NCBI GenBank assembly: GCA_017861415.1
Contig: JAGFXS010000048.1
Span: 1 to 9,366 of the forward strand
Source of the DNA: Bacillota bacterium
GTDB taxonomy: Bacteria > Bacillota > Clostridia > Oscillospirales > Oscillospiraceae
DNA length: 9,366 nt
Direction: 5' to 3'
Position numbers and translations under genes: made by a program. How positions within the stretch are numbered: position 1 is the stretch's first letter; the number at the start of each line of letters is the position of its first letter. The notes below the pieces were generated by a model. The model was given only the letters and a program-made list of their open reading frames with translations, had not been told where the DNA came from and searched no databases. This document shows, in pieces, positions 1-9,366 of this stretch.

Positions 1-200
1 TTCCTGACAAATGAACTCTATGTAAGCATCGGCAGAGCTCTCTTATAACGTTCTGATAATGATCCGCCTTTGCCCAATAAAGTTTTCAAATGGGAAAACC
101 AAGAAGATTGGCCCTTCTCGCATAATTAAAGACGGCAAGGCCGGTTATATTCCCATATTAATGGCAAGCCCGGTTTAGGGACGGCCACGAAGCGTGCGCT
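1..200. other. Left-edge stretch with no supportable gene
   Basis: This stretch beyond the terminator is visibly lower in GC than the genes. No reading frame of useful length has a ribosome binding site, and no tRNA fold or convincing -35/-10 pair was found on either strand. One frame on the plus strand is open from the edge and stops at 46-48 (15 codons, ending in IGRALL). It could be the tail of a convergent gene outside the window, but nothing confirms this. A short inverted repeat GTTTTC/GAAAAC is at 82-99. Confidence 0.5.
134..175. repeat. Short imperfect direct repeat, two copies
   Basis: GGCAAGGCCGGTT (134-146) and GGCAAGCCCGGTT (163-175) match at 12 of 13 positions, with 29 bp from start to start. 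They lie in non-coding DNA just past the terminator. They may be chance, or a paired binding site belonging to a neighbour left of the window. Confidence 0.4.
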
Positions 201-236
201 AAATAAAAAAGGGGGCGGTCTAAATAGACCGCTCCC
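201..236 (-). terminator. Intrinsic terminator ending the repair operon
   Basis: Read on the minus strand, an 11-bp stem (GGGAGCGGTCT with AGACCGCCCCC, one A-C mismatch) closes a 4-nt ATTT loop and is followed at once by TTTTTTATTT. This is a classic Rho-independent terminator for leftward transcription. The opposite orientation lacks a T-tract (TTGAATCCT), so it should act in one direction only. It lies 113 nt past the recD2 stop with no supportable gene between. Confidence 0.92.
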
Positions 237-349
237 TTGAATCCTAATTGCGAACATAGCGCTTGATGAGAGATACCATTCGCCTGAATAAAGTTCATTA
301 TTTCGTCTGTTTTTTGGAGAAAAATTTTTCACATTTGAACATTTTTCTT
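237..349 (-). other. 3' untranslated region of recD2
   Basis: These 113 nt separate the recD2 stop from the terminator stem. They are AT-rich and contain the perfect 12-bp palindrome GAAAAATTTTTC at 319-330. No coding sequence or small-RNA promoter is evident. The stretch may simply be a long 3' untranslated region. Confidence 0.5.
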
Positions 350-2575
350 CTAGGCGTCGTCTCGGCTCAGCCGGGCGCGCAGGCCGCTGTACCGGCGGGA
401 GGGGCGGTCGTTTTGAGCCATATGCATGACAAGATCGTCGTCCCCGACTAGGATCAGCAGCTCCCTCGCCCGTGTGATGGCGGTGTAAAGGACGCTCCGG
501 GTGAGGAGCATGGGGGCGGCCTCCACGGCGGAGAGAATGACAGCCCGGTACTCGCTGCCCTGGGATTTGTGAACGGTGACGGCATAGGCCAGTTCCAGCT
601 GGTGGAGAAGATCCGGGGTGTACTCCGCCAGGTGTCCGTCGAAGTCCACGGTAACTACATTGCTTTTCTGGTCAATGGTCTCAATCTGGCCGATATCGCC
701 ATTGAAAATACCCATGCCAAATTCCCGCGCGGCTCGATCCTGCCACATGAGATCGTAGTTATTCCTCACCTGCATCACTCGGTCGCCCTTGCGGAAGAGA
801 TGCTCTCCGAAGGTGCGCTCAGCCTTGTCCGGTGCGGGGGGGTTCACTGCCTGCTGGAGGGCGCGGTTCAAGGAGGCGGTGCCACAGGCACCCTTCCGGG
901 TGGGGGAGAGTACCTGAATCTGCTCCGGCGCGATGCCCATATTCTCCGGAAGGCGCCGGCAGCAGAGCTCCACGATGGTGTCTAGGGCTGTCTGAGGTGA
1001 CTGGCGGCGGAGGAAAAAGAAATCCCCGCTGTTGGTATTTTGCAGGGCGGGAGCGTCTCCCCGGTTCACCGCATGGGCGTTGCGGATGATGGCCGACTGG
1101 GCCGCCTGACGGAAAATCTCCGTGAGGCTCAATGCCGGAATCCGCTGGGAGCGGAGCAAGTCTGACAATAGGTTTCCGGGGCCTACGGAGGGGAGCTGAT
1201 TGGGATCACCTACCAGAAGCAAACGGCAGTCCCGGCGGATGGCAGCTAAAAGGGCACCCATCAGGGGAATATCCACCATAGATGCTTCGTCTACGATCAC
1301 CGCGTCCACGTCCAAAGGGTTGTCCTCATCGTGGGCAAAGGTAAGGCGGCCCTCTTGGGCATTGTATTTGGTTTCCAGCAGACGGTGGATGGTGGAGGCC
1401 TCGGCACCGGCGCAAGTCTCTGACAGGCGCTTGGCGGCGCGCCCTGTGGGAGCAGCCAAAGCAGTTCGCAGGTTTAAATGCTCAAAAAGGGCAAGCACAC
1501 CCCGAAGGGAGGTGGTCTTGCCTGTGCCCGGGCCGCCGGTGAGGAGCATCAGCTGCCGCCGGGCGGCGGTGCGGACGGCTTCCTCCTGCAGGGGGGCGTA
1601 TTGAATCCCTTGGCGGGCCTGGATGTCAAGCAGAACCCGATCCAAATCCTTCGGGGGATAAAGTTCATGGGATGCCATGGTCTTTAAGGTTTCGGCAATG
1701 TAACACTCGCAATCGTACAGACGGGTTAAGTAGCAGGCCTCTTCCCCGGCAATCTGGGAAAAGACCACCTCGCCCATTTCGCACAGCTCGTCAAGCGCAT
1801 CGGGGAGTTGATCTATAGAGACCGACAACAGCTGTGCGGTGGCGGGGAGAAGCTTTCGCCGGGGAAGAAAGACGTGGCCGTTTTCCGCATTGTAGCCCAG
1901 CTCATAGAGAAGACCTGCCTTCAGCCGGAGCGGGTTGTCCTCCGTCAAACCTAAGGACAGGGCCAAACTGTCCGCATCGGAAAAGGCTGCGCCGATGGTC
2001 TCATGGGTAAGAAGATAAGGGTTGTCCCGCACAGCAGATAGCGCCCCGTCTCCAAAGCGACGGTAAAGGGGGATGGCGGCTTGAAGGGGGAGGTTGTGGG
2101 CGGAAAGAAAGCCCAAAAGCCGGCGCATGGCCAGCTGAACCCGGAGAGCGTCTCCCATGGCCTGTGCCCGTTTCCGGGTGATTCCTTGAATCTGCGTCAG
2201 CAGGTCTGGATTTTCCTCCATAACAGTGAGGACATCGGCTCCGAAGGTGTCCACCAGACGGCGGGCCGTGACGGCCCCTACCCCCTTGATGGCGCCGGAG
2301 GCCAGATAGACATAGATGGCCTCCTCCCCCACGGGAAGGCGACGCTCGGCAATCTCGGCCCGCAGCTGACGACCGTAAGTGCCGTGATGCTCCCAAGAAC
2401 CGTGGACGGCCAGCCCTTCCCCCGGAGCGGCGCCGGGCATGATGCCCACTATGGTAACCTCCTCCGCCTCCTCTAGGGAAAGGCGCAGGACGGTATAGCC
2501 GTTCTCTTCGTTGCGAAAGACAACGGAAGAGACGGTGCCGTCTAAGTACTCAAGTTCCAAGGGAGACTGCGCCAT
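350..2575 (-). CDS. recD2: RecD2-type (RecD-like) 5'-3' DNA helicase, complete
   Basis: RecD2 is a stand-alone superfamily 1B helicase found in bacteria that lack RecBCD; it moves 5' to 3' on single-stranded DNA and acts in recombination, mismatch and replication-fork repair. The 741 residues match the family. The order is an N-terminal OB-like segment (LEYLDGTVSSVVFRNEENGY, 8-27), tandem helix-hairpin-helix motifs (about 90-140: AIKGVGAVTARRL and IQGITRKRAQAM), then the helicase core. Core motifs are GGPGTGKT (347-354), APTGRAAKRL (375-384), the DEAS box (429-432), VGDPNQLPSVGPG (455-467), VHKSQGSEY (668-676) and YTAITRAR (697-704). The N-terminal extension with HhH motifs separates it from the RecD subunit of RecBCD. 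The ATG lies 3 nt after the upstream gene's stop, with a modest AAGGA 10 nt ahead, so it probably relies on coupling. It is the last gene before the terminator. Confidence 0.96.
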   Translation of the reverse strand: MAQSPLELEYLDGTVSSVVFRNEENGYTVLRLSLEEAEEVTIVGIMPGAAPGEGLAVHGSWEHHGTYGRQLRAEIAERRLPVGEEAIYVYLASGAIKGVGAVTARRLVDTFGADVLTVMEENPDLLTQIQGITRKRAQAMGDALRVQLAMRRLLGFLSAHNLPLQAAIPLYRRFGDGALSAVRDNPYLLTHETIGAAFSDADSLALSLGLTEDNPLRLKAGLLYELGYNAENGHVFLPRRKLLPATAQLLSVSIDQLPDALDELCEMGEVVFSQIAGEEACYLTRLYDCECYIAETLKTMASHELYPPKDLDRVLLDIQARQGIQYAPLQEEAVRTAARRQLMLLTGGPGTGKTTSLRGVLALFEHLNLRTALAAPTGRAAKRLSETCAGAEASTIHRLLETKYNAQEGRLTFAHDEDNPLDVDAVIVDEASMVDIPLMGALLAAIRRDCRLLLVGDPNQLPSVGPGNLLSDLLRSQRIPALSLTEIFRQAAQSAIIRNAHAVNRGDAPALQNTNSGDFFFLRRQSPQTALDTIVELCCRRLPENMGIAPEQIQVLSPTRKGACGTASLNRALQQAVNPPAPDKAERTFGEHLFRKGDRVMQVRNNYDLMWQDRAAREFGMGIFNGDIGQIETIDQKSNVVTVDFDGHLAEYTPDLLHQLELAYAVTVHKSQGSEYRAVILSAVEAAPMLLTRSVLYTAITRARELLILVGDDDLVMHMAQNDRPSRRYSGLRARLSRDDA

Positions 2576-2578
2576 AGG

Positions 2579-2917
2579 CTATTCATCCTTTTTCATTAGT
2601 TGGGGTAGCCCCTCGGGGGAACTGAACCGAAGGGTCGGCTCCCGTTCCATCAGGGCCAGAACCCGGGCGCGGCCCTGTTCGGTCAGGCCGAGGTCCACCA
2701 GGACGATGGAAAAGCGAGTGATCCTTCCCCCCTGAAGCCAAATAAGGTGGGAAATAGCCAAATCCAGCTCATCCCCGTCCCCTTGGGCAGGGAGCAGCAC
2801 AACGGCGGGGGATGTTCCCTGCGGGGGTGTCAGAAGTCGTCCAAAGGCAAGCCAGAGCAGAGTTAGAAATCCCGTCGCTGCAAAAAAGGCCATCAGGCAA
2901 TCTGATACAAGAGACAT
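2579..2917 (-). CDS. Small single-pass membrane protein of unknown function
   Basis: I do not recognise this protein. I prefer the ATG at 2917, giving 112 residues, because GGAGG lies 8 nt upstream; the in-frame ATG at 2932 has no Shine-Dalgarno site and would add only MEVWD. One hydrophobic helix spans about residues 8-26 and is followed by an Arg, suggesting an N-out/C-in topology. The soluble part has a beta-alpha-beta-alpha-beta look: a strand at 38-44 (AVVLLPA), a helix at about 50-61, a strand at 69-75 (FSIVLVD), a helix at about 79-91 and a short strand near 95-98. That order, with LPA and VDLG turns, loosely resembles the first half of a GT-A (family 2 glycosyltransferase) nucleotide-binding fold, but it is far too short for a catalytic enzyme and lacks a DxD motif. 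This resemblance is inference only. The stop is 3 nt before recD2, implying co-translation with it. Confidence 0.75.
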   Translation of the reverse strand: MSLVSDCLMAFFAATGFLTLLWLAFGRLLTPPQGTSPAVVLLPAQGDGDELDLAISHLIWLQGGRITRFSIVLVDLGLTEQGRARVLALMEREPTLRFSSPEGLPQLMKKDE

Positions 2918-2919
2918 AT

Positions 2920-2960
2920 CCCACACCTCCATGGTTGCATTCTATGCCAGAAGGTGTGGG
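2920..2960 (-). repeat. Inverted repeat (possible leader hairpin) between uvrA and the small membrane gene
   Basis: CCCACACCT (2952-2960 read on the minus strand) pairs perfectly with AGGTGTGGG (2920-2928), leaving 23 nt between. A T-G and a C-G pair can extend the stem inward, and the intervening sequence contains its own GCAT-AGA-ATGC mini-hairpin. The 3' arm, with the inward extension, covers the GGAGG ribosome binding site. No T-tract follows, so it is not an intrinsic terminator. In the mRNA it could limit translation of the small gene; that function is inferred. Confidence 0.6.
2926..2930 (-). promoter_or_regulatory. Shine-Dalgarno site that fixes the start of the small membrane protein
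   Basis: GGAGG on the minus strand lies 8 nt before the ATG at 2917-2915. It overlaps codons of the longer alternative reading (ATG at 2932), which has no comparable site upstream, so the shorter start is favoured. The site lies at the base of the 3' arm of the inverted repeat at 2920-2960. Confidence 0.65.
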
Positions 2961-2981
2961 TTTGTGCTGGGATTACAGCTC

Positions 2982-5813
<2,832 letters not shown>

Positions 5814-5857
5814 GGTAAAAGACTCCTAATATTTCAAATGAATGCAGGGTTGTAATC

Positions 5858-6751
5858 CTAGCGCAGGATATAGATGGAAACAAGGATGCAGGCAAGGCCC
5901 AACAGGATGGAAAGCCCCATGGGTTCGCCAAAGGCGAGAACGCCCACCAAGGCGGCAACCACCGGCTCTGTGCTGGCCAAAATAGAGGCCTTGCCGCTGT
6001 CAAGCTTTGATAATCCTTTGGTGTAGAGCAAATAGGGCAGTACTGTGGAAAATACCACCATGCCAAGAGCAAAGAACACCATGGGAGGGCTTGAAATTGT
6101 GGCGACCACATGGAGGGGATTTGCGACGCACAGTGCACCGACCCCTGCGAAGAGGAAGGTGTAAAAGGTGACGGTGAAGGGGGAATAGTACCGCAAGGCG
6201 TAGCGGCCGAAGATAGAGTACAGGGCGTAGAAGAATCCTGCCCCCAGGCCCAGAAGAAAGCCGCGCGGGGTGACATTCAGGCTGCCGCCCCAGACTCCGC
6301 TGACAAAGGTACAGCCAAGGAAGGCAAGGCCCAGAGCAACGCACTTGCCCTTGGTGAGCTTATCCTTCCACAGTAGGGCGGAAAGGATCACAACAAAGGT
6401 GGGAGCTGTATAGAGCAAGATGGCGCTTACCGCCAAGGAGACCAGCTGCTGACAGCTGAAGTAGCAGATGGTAAAGAGTAAGACGCTGACAATGCCCGTG
6501 CCAAAAAAGTAAGGCAAGTGCCGGATGCGAATGCGGAACACCCTTCGGTCTATACACAGAAACAGCGTTGCCAGCAGGATCAGCCCGCCCAGATTCCGTA
6601 GCAGGACAATGGAGTAGGGGGTAAGACCTCCGGCAACAAGATTTCGGCTCCACAGACCGATACCACCCCAAAGTCCCCCGGCCAGGAGTACCTGGAGGTG
6701 GGGGAGATAGGTGCGCTTCCCCGTTTCGGCTTGCTTCGTGTCTGTCGTCAT
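5858..6751 (-). CDS. EamA/DMT-superfamily membrane transporter, substrate unknown
   Basis: The 297 residues fit the usual length of a drug/metabolite transporter with ten membrane helices arranged as two EamA repeats (about 18-150 and 164-296). The first repeat ends with the characteristic [18 protein letters not shown] segment (116-133). The second carries the matching [20 protein letters not shown] segment (260-279). Long hydrophobic runs with basic cytosolic loops ([10 protein letters not shown], 69-78) support an integral inner-membrane protein. Family members export or import amino acids, nucleobases, sugars and other small metabolites; the sequence does not reveal which. The ATG overlaps the uvrB stop by 4 bp (ATGA), and AGGAGG lies 10 nt upstream inside uvrB, which points to translational coupling. 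It sits between uvrB and uvrA, which are commonly adjacent in Firmicutes. A role in repair is not implied by the family. Confidence 0.93.
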   Translation of the reverse strand: MTTDTKQAETGKRTYLPHLQVLLAGGLWGGIGLWSRNLVAGGLTPYSIVLLRNLGGLILLATLFLCIDRRVFRIRIRHLPYFFGTGIVSVLLFTICYFSCQQLVSLAVSAILLYTAPTFVVILSALLWKDKLTKGKCVALGLAFLGCTFVSGVWGGSLNVTPRGFLLGLGAGFFYALYSIFGRYALRYYSPFTVTFYTFLFAGVGALCVANPLHVVATISSPPMVFFALGMVVFSTVLPYLLYTKGLSKLDSGKASILASTEPVVAALVGVLAFGEPMGLSILLGLACILVSIYILR

Positions 6752-8727
6752 TGTTGCGGTGCCTCCTGATTTCGTAGGGCGATGATCTGGTCCCGGAGGG
6801 CGGCGGCGTATTCGAATTCCAGGCGGCGGCTGGCCTCCCGCATCTCCTTTTCCAGACGCGCAATGGCGGTATCCCGCTCTTTCTTTGTCATATAGGCCTC
6901 GCCTCTGGAGCGGGAGGTACTCTCGGCAGTCCGGGAGATTTCGATGAGATCACGGATGGACTTAATCACCGTCTGGGGTACGATGCCGTGCTCGCGGTTA
7001 AAGGTATTCTGAAGTTCGCGGCGGCGCCGAGTCTCGGAGAGGGCAGCCTGCATGGAGGGGGTCTCCTTGTCCGCGTACATGATGACAAGCCCCTGGGCGT
7101 TCCGGGCGGCCCGGCCGATGGTTTGGATGAGAGAGGTTTCACTGCGGAGGAAACCCTCCTTGTCGGCATCCAGAATGGCAACCAAAGAGACCTCGGGAAG
7201 GTCAAGACCCTCCCGTAGAAGATTGATGCCCACCAATACGTCAAACTCACCCAAACGCAGGTCGCGGATAATCTCCATGCGCTCGATGGTGTCGATATCA
7301 TGATGCATGTACCGCACCCGGATGCCGGAGTTTTGCAGGTAGGTGGTGAGATCCTCGGCCATACGTTTGGTGAGGACAGTCACCAGTACTCGTTCCTGAC
7401 GCTCGATGCGAAGGTTGATTTCTCCGATGAGGTCGTCCACCTGACCCTCCACGGGGCGGATTTCCACCTGGGGATCCAGCAGGCCCGTAGGCCGGATCAG
7501 CTGTTCCACCACTTGGCCGGAGCGGGTGCGTTCGTAGGGGCTGGGGGTGGCGGAGACGTAGATTACTTGATGGATACGCTCGTTAAACTCCTGAAAGTTC
7601 AAGGGGCGGTTGTCGAAGGCGCAGGGGAGGCGGAAGCCGAACTCCACCAGGGTTTCTTTCCTAGCCCTGTCCCCCGCGTACATGGCCCGCACTTGGGGAA
7701 GGGTCACATGGCTTTCATCAATGAACAGAAGGAAATCCTCTGGGAAGTAGTCTAACAGGGTCATGGGCGGGGAACCAGGGGGGCGACCGGAGATCACCCT
7801 GCTGTAGTTTTCAATCCCGGAGCAGAAGCCCAGTTCCTGTATCATTTCAATGTCGTACATGACGCGCTGCTTGATGCGCTGGGCCTCGATGAGCTTTCCC
7901 TCGGACTCAAATTTACCAACCTGCTCTTCCATCTCCCGGTACATTTCCTGTACGGCGGCGGCCATTTTCTCCGGGGTGGAAACGTAGTGGGAGGCGGGAT
8001 AAATGGCAACATGGTCTAAAATTCGTACCGGGGTACCAGTGACTACATTCACCTCGCTGATACGGTCGATCTCATCTCCGAAAAACTCCACGCGGATCGC
8101 TAGATCCTTCCCATAGACAGGGAAAATCTCCACGGTATCGCCCCGGACGCGGAAACGATTTCGGTCAAAGGCCACGTCGTTGCGTTCGTATCGGATTTCC
8201 ACCAGCTTTTTCAGAAGATCATCCCGGCTTCGTGTCTGCCCTGTCCGCAGGGAAACCACCATGCTTTTGTAGTCAATGGGATCTCCCAGACCGTAGATAC
8301 AGGAGACAGAGGCCACCACAATCACATCCCGCCGCTCGAAGAGGGAGGAGGTGGCGGAGTGACGCAGCCGCTCAATCTCATCGTTGATGCTGCTGTCCTT
8401 TTCGATAAAGGTGTCCGTGTGGGGAATATAGGCCTCGGGCTGATAGTAGTCGTAGTAAGAGACGAAATATTCCACGGCGTTGTGGGGAAAGAACTCCCTA
8501 AATTCTGCACAGAGCTGGGCGGCTAAGGTCTTGTTGTGGGCAAGCACCAGGGTGGGGCGTTGGACCTGCTCGATCACCTTAGCCATGGTAAAGGTCTTGC
8601 CAGAGCCGGTGACACCCAGAAGGGTCTGTTCGTCCAGTCCCAGATCAAGGCCATGGGCCAGGCTGCGGATGGCCCCGGGCTGGTCGCCCGCAGGCTGATA
8701 TTCGCTGACAACTTGGAATTCCGCCAC
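6748..8727 (-). CDS. uvrB: Excinuclease ABC subunit UvrB, complete
   Basis: UvrB is the damage-verifying subunit of cytosolic nucleotide excision repair. UvrA loads it onto DNA, and UvrC then binds and makes the dual incisions. The 659 residues are a normal family length. Visible elements are Walker A GVTGSGKT (38-45), the beta-hairpin tyrosines that clamp DNA ([12 protein letters not shown], 91-102), the DESH helicase motif II (337-340), [13 protein letters not shown] (500-512), QTIGRAARN (535-543), and a C-terminal UVR domain (about 615-655) that would contact UvrC or UvrA. The start is GTG, supported by AAAGGAG 8 nt upstream and by alignment of the N-terminal [10 protein letters not shown] segment with other UvrBs. 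The stop codon overlaps the ATG of the transporter gene (ATGA). No LexA/DinR-type box is visible just upstream; any operon promoter lies beyond the right edge. Confidence 0.98.
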   Translation of the reverse strand: MAEFQVVSEYQPAGDQPGAIRSLAHGLDLGLDEQTLLGVTGSGKTFTMAKVIEQVQRPTLVLAHNKTLAAQLCAEFREFFPHNAVEYFVSYYDYYQPEAYIPHTDTFIEKDSSINDEIERLRHSATSSLFERRDVIVVASVSCIYGLGDPIDYKSMVVSLRTGQTRSRDDLLKKLVEIRYERNDVAFDRNRFRVRGDTVEIFPVYGKDLAIRVEFFGDEIDRISEVNVVTGTPVRILDHVAIYPASHYVSTPEKMAAAVQEMYREMEEQVGKFESEGKLIEAQRIKQRVMYDIEMIQELGFCSGIENYSRVISGRPPGSPPMTLLDYFPEDFLLFIDESHVTLPQVRAMYAGDRARKETLVEFGFRLPCAFDNRPLNFQEFNERIHQVIYVSATPSPYERTRSGQVVEQLIRPTGLLDPQVEIRPVEGQVDDLIGEINLRIERQERVLVTVLTKRMAEDLTTYLQNSGIRVRYMHHDIDTIERMEIIRDLRLGEFDVLVGINLLREGLDLPEVSLVAILDADKEGFLRSETSLIQTIGRAARNAQGLVIMYADKETPSMQAALSETRRRRELQNTFNREHGIVPQTVIKSIRDLIEISRTAESTSRSRGEAYMTKKERDTAIARLEKEMREASRRLEFEYAAALRDQIIALRNQEAPQQ

Positions 8728-8735
8728 GATAAAGA

Positions 8736-8742
8736 CTCCTTT
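8736..8742 (-). promoter_or_regulatory. Shine-Dalgarno site for the uvrB GTG start
   Basis: On the minus strand AAAGGAG lies 8 nt before a GTG codon at 8727-8725. It decides in favour of this non-ATG start. The site begins only 3 nt after the radC stop codon, so ribosomes finishing radC would be close to the uvrB start. Confidence 0.8.
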
Positions 8743-8745
8743 CTG

Positions 8746-9366
8746 TTACCGTAGATACCGGCTGTCCCGGAGAGAAACCATATCCCCGTCCACCATGATC
8801 ACATGATCCCGCAGGGATACGCTCATTTTACCCAAAAAGTCCTGTAAATAGGCGGTAGAGACGAGATCGGCGTTGGAGGGGGTTGCAATACCGCTAATGT
8901 GGTTGTGAGCTAAGATCACGACGGTGGCGTTGAGGGCAAGGGTGGCTTCGGCCACCTGCCGGGTGGTGATGTCGGTGGCATTGGGGATTCCCTCGCTGAT
9001 TTTCCGCACCCCCAAAAGCTTTCCTTTGCCGTCGAGGGCTGCCAGATAGGTCATCTCGTTCTTTGCCCCGAAGAAATACGGGCGAAACAGTTCTTCAATG
9101 TCTCTGCTGTCTATAATCATGATCTCTGAATTGATGCGGCTGGAAAGGTATTTAGCAGAAACCGCAGGGATGAGTTTCAGTAAGGCGGCGGTATTCTCAC
9201 CCACGCCGGGGACCTCCATGAGCCGGGCCACGTCGGCATCCAGCACCCCGGAAAGGCTGCCGAAGGTCTCAAGCAAACGATGGGCCAGGGGATTGACATC
9301 TCCCTGAAGCCGGGAGTAGAACAGCAAAAGCTCCAGAACTCGGTGCTCGGGAAAGTGTGAAAGGCC
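8746..9366 (-). CDS. radC: RadC family JAMM/MPN+ protein, 5' end beyond window edge
   Basis: The reading frame is open to the right edge, so the true start lies outside; 206 codons are visible and end in TAA. The visible N-terminus (FPEHRVLELLLFYSR) matches the RadC helix-rich region. A helix-hairpin-helix segment follows (MEVPGVGENTAALLKL, about visible residues 50-65), then the MPN/JAMM domain. The metal-site residues are all present: Glu104 (in NEMTYL) and the H-x-H-x7-S-x2-D core in HNHISGIATPSNAD (His154, His156, Ser164, Asp167). One small deviation is Ile where many RadC proteins have Pro (HNHPSG). The family was once called a DNA repair protein, but that phenotype in E. coli was later doubted, so the biochemical role is uncertain; a metal-dependent hydrolase is the fold-based expectation. 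Its stop is 18 bp before the uvrB start, so the two are probably co-transcribed. Confidence 0.93.
   Translation of the reverse strand, partial: GLSHFPEHRVLELLLFYSRLQGDVNPLAHRLLETFGSLSGVLDADVARLMEVPGVGENTAALLKLIPAVSAKYLSSRINSEIMIIDSRDIEELFRPYFFGAKNEMTYLAALDGKGKLLGVRKISEGIPNATDITTRQVAEATLALNATVVILAHNHISGIATPSNADLVSTAYLQDFLGKMSVSLRDHVIMVDGDMVSLRDSRYLR

Noticed and set aside
1..48. Possible C-terminal tail of a plus-strand gene (15 codons ending at 46-48).
   Set aside because: It is too short to identify and no plus-strand terminator follows; recorded only as a possibility.
126..332. A 68-codon GTG-started frame on the minus strand beyond recD2.
   Set aside because: It reads straight through the intrinsic terminator, has no ribosome site, and its composition looks random.
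298..342. A 14-codon ATG reading frame after recD2 on the minus strand (MFKCEKFFSKKQTK).
   Set aside because: It lacks a proper Shine-Dalgarno site, is very short and AT-driven, and lies in the 3' untranslated region.
331..346. GAACATTT resembling half of a Gram-positive LexA/DinR box.
   Set aside because: The second half-site is absent and it lies downstream of the last gene, where no promoter is expected.
2964..2978. GTGCTGGGATTACAG on the plus strand is identical to a stretch of the human Alu repeat, suggesting contamination.
   Set aside because: The match stops at both ends, the flanks are bacterial uvrA stop-codon and leader sequence, and 15 nt is short enough for chance.
5814..5857. 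Weak -35/-10-like pair (TTACAA and TATTAG) ahead of uvrA.
   Set aside because: The match to consensus is poor and the gap is short; read-through from upstream explains uvrA expression equally well.

Overview
The window looks like chromosomal DNA from a fairly GC-rich member of the Firmicutes. My best guess is a Clostridia/Oscillospiraceae-type gut anaerobe. This is inferred from strong AGGAG-type ribosome binding sites, a stand-alone RecD2 helicase, the Gram-positive flavour of UvrA, UvrB and RadC, and the GC-rich third positions. No rRNA or tRNA gene, insertion sequence, CRISPR array, prophage or integrase was seen.

All six genes I accept lie on the minus strand, so transcription runs from the right edge to the left. 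In transcription order they are: radC (5' end cut off by the right edge), uvrB (GTG start), an EamA/DMT-family membrane transporter, uvrA, a small membrane-anchored protein of unknown function, and recD2. Intergenic gaps are 18 bp, a 4-bp ATGA overlap, 44 bp, 64 bp and 3 bp, so the set reads as one polycistronic unit. It ends at a strong intrinsic terminator (201-236), 113 nt after the recD2 stop. The leftmost ~200 bp are lower in GC and hold no gene I can support.

The theme is DNA repair. UvrA and UvrB are the damage-recognition half of nucleotide excision repair, RecD2 is a 5'-3' superfamily 1B helicase, and RadC is a JAMM/MPN+ protein of uncertain role that is often found near repair genes. 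uvrC is not in the window. The two non-repair members are the interesting ones. The transporter is apparently translationally coupled to uvrB and separates uvrB from uvrA. The small membrane protein has a start site that sits inside a potential hairpin, and it abuts recD2.

I did not find a clear new defence or mobile system. The known genes are intact and canonical in their motifs. The best leads are the uncharacterised membrane protein and its leader hairpin.
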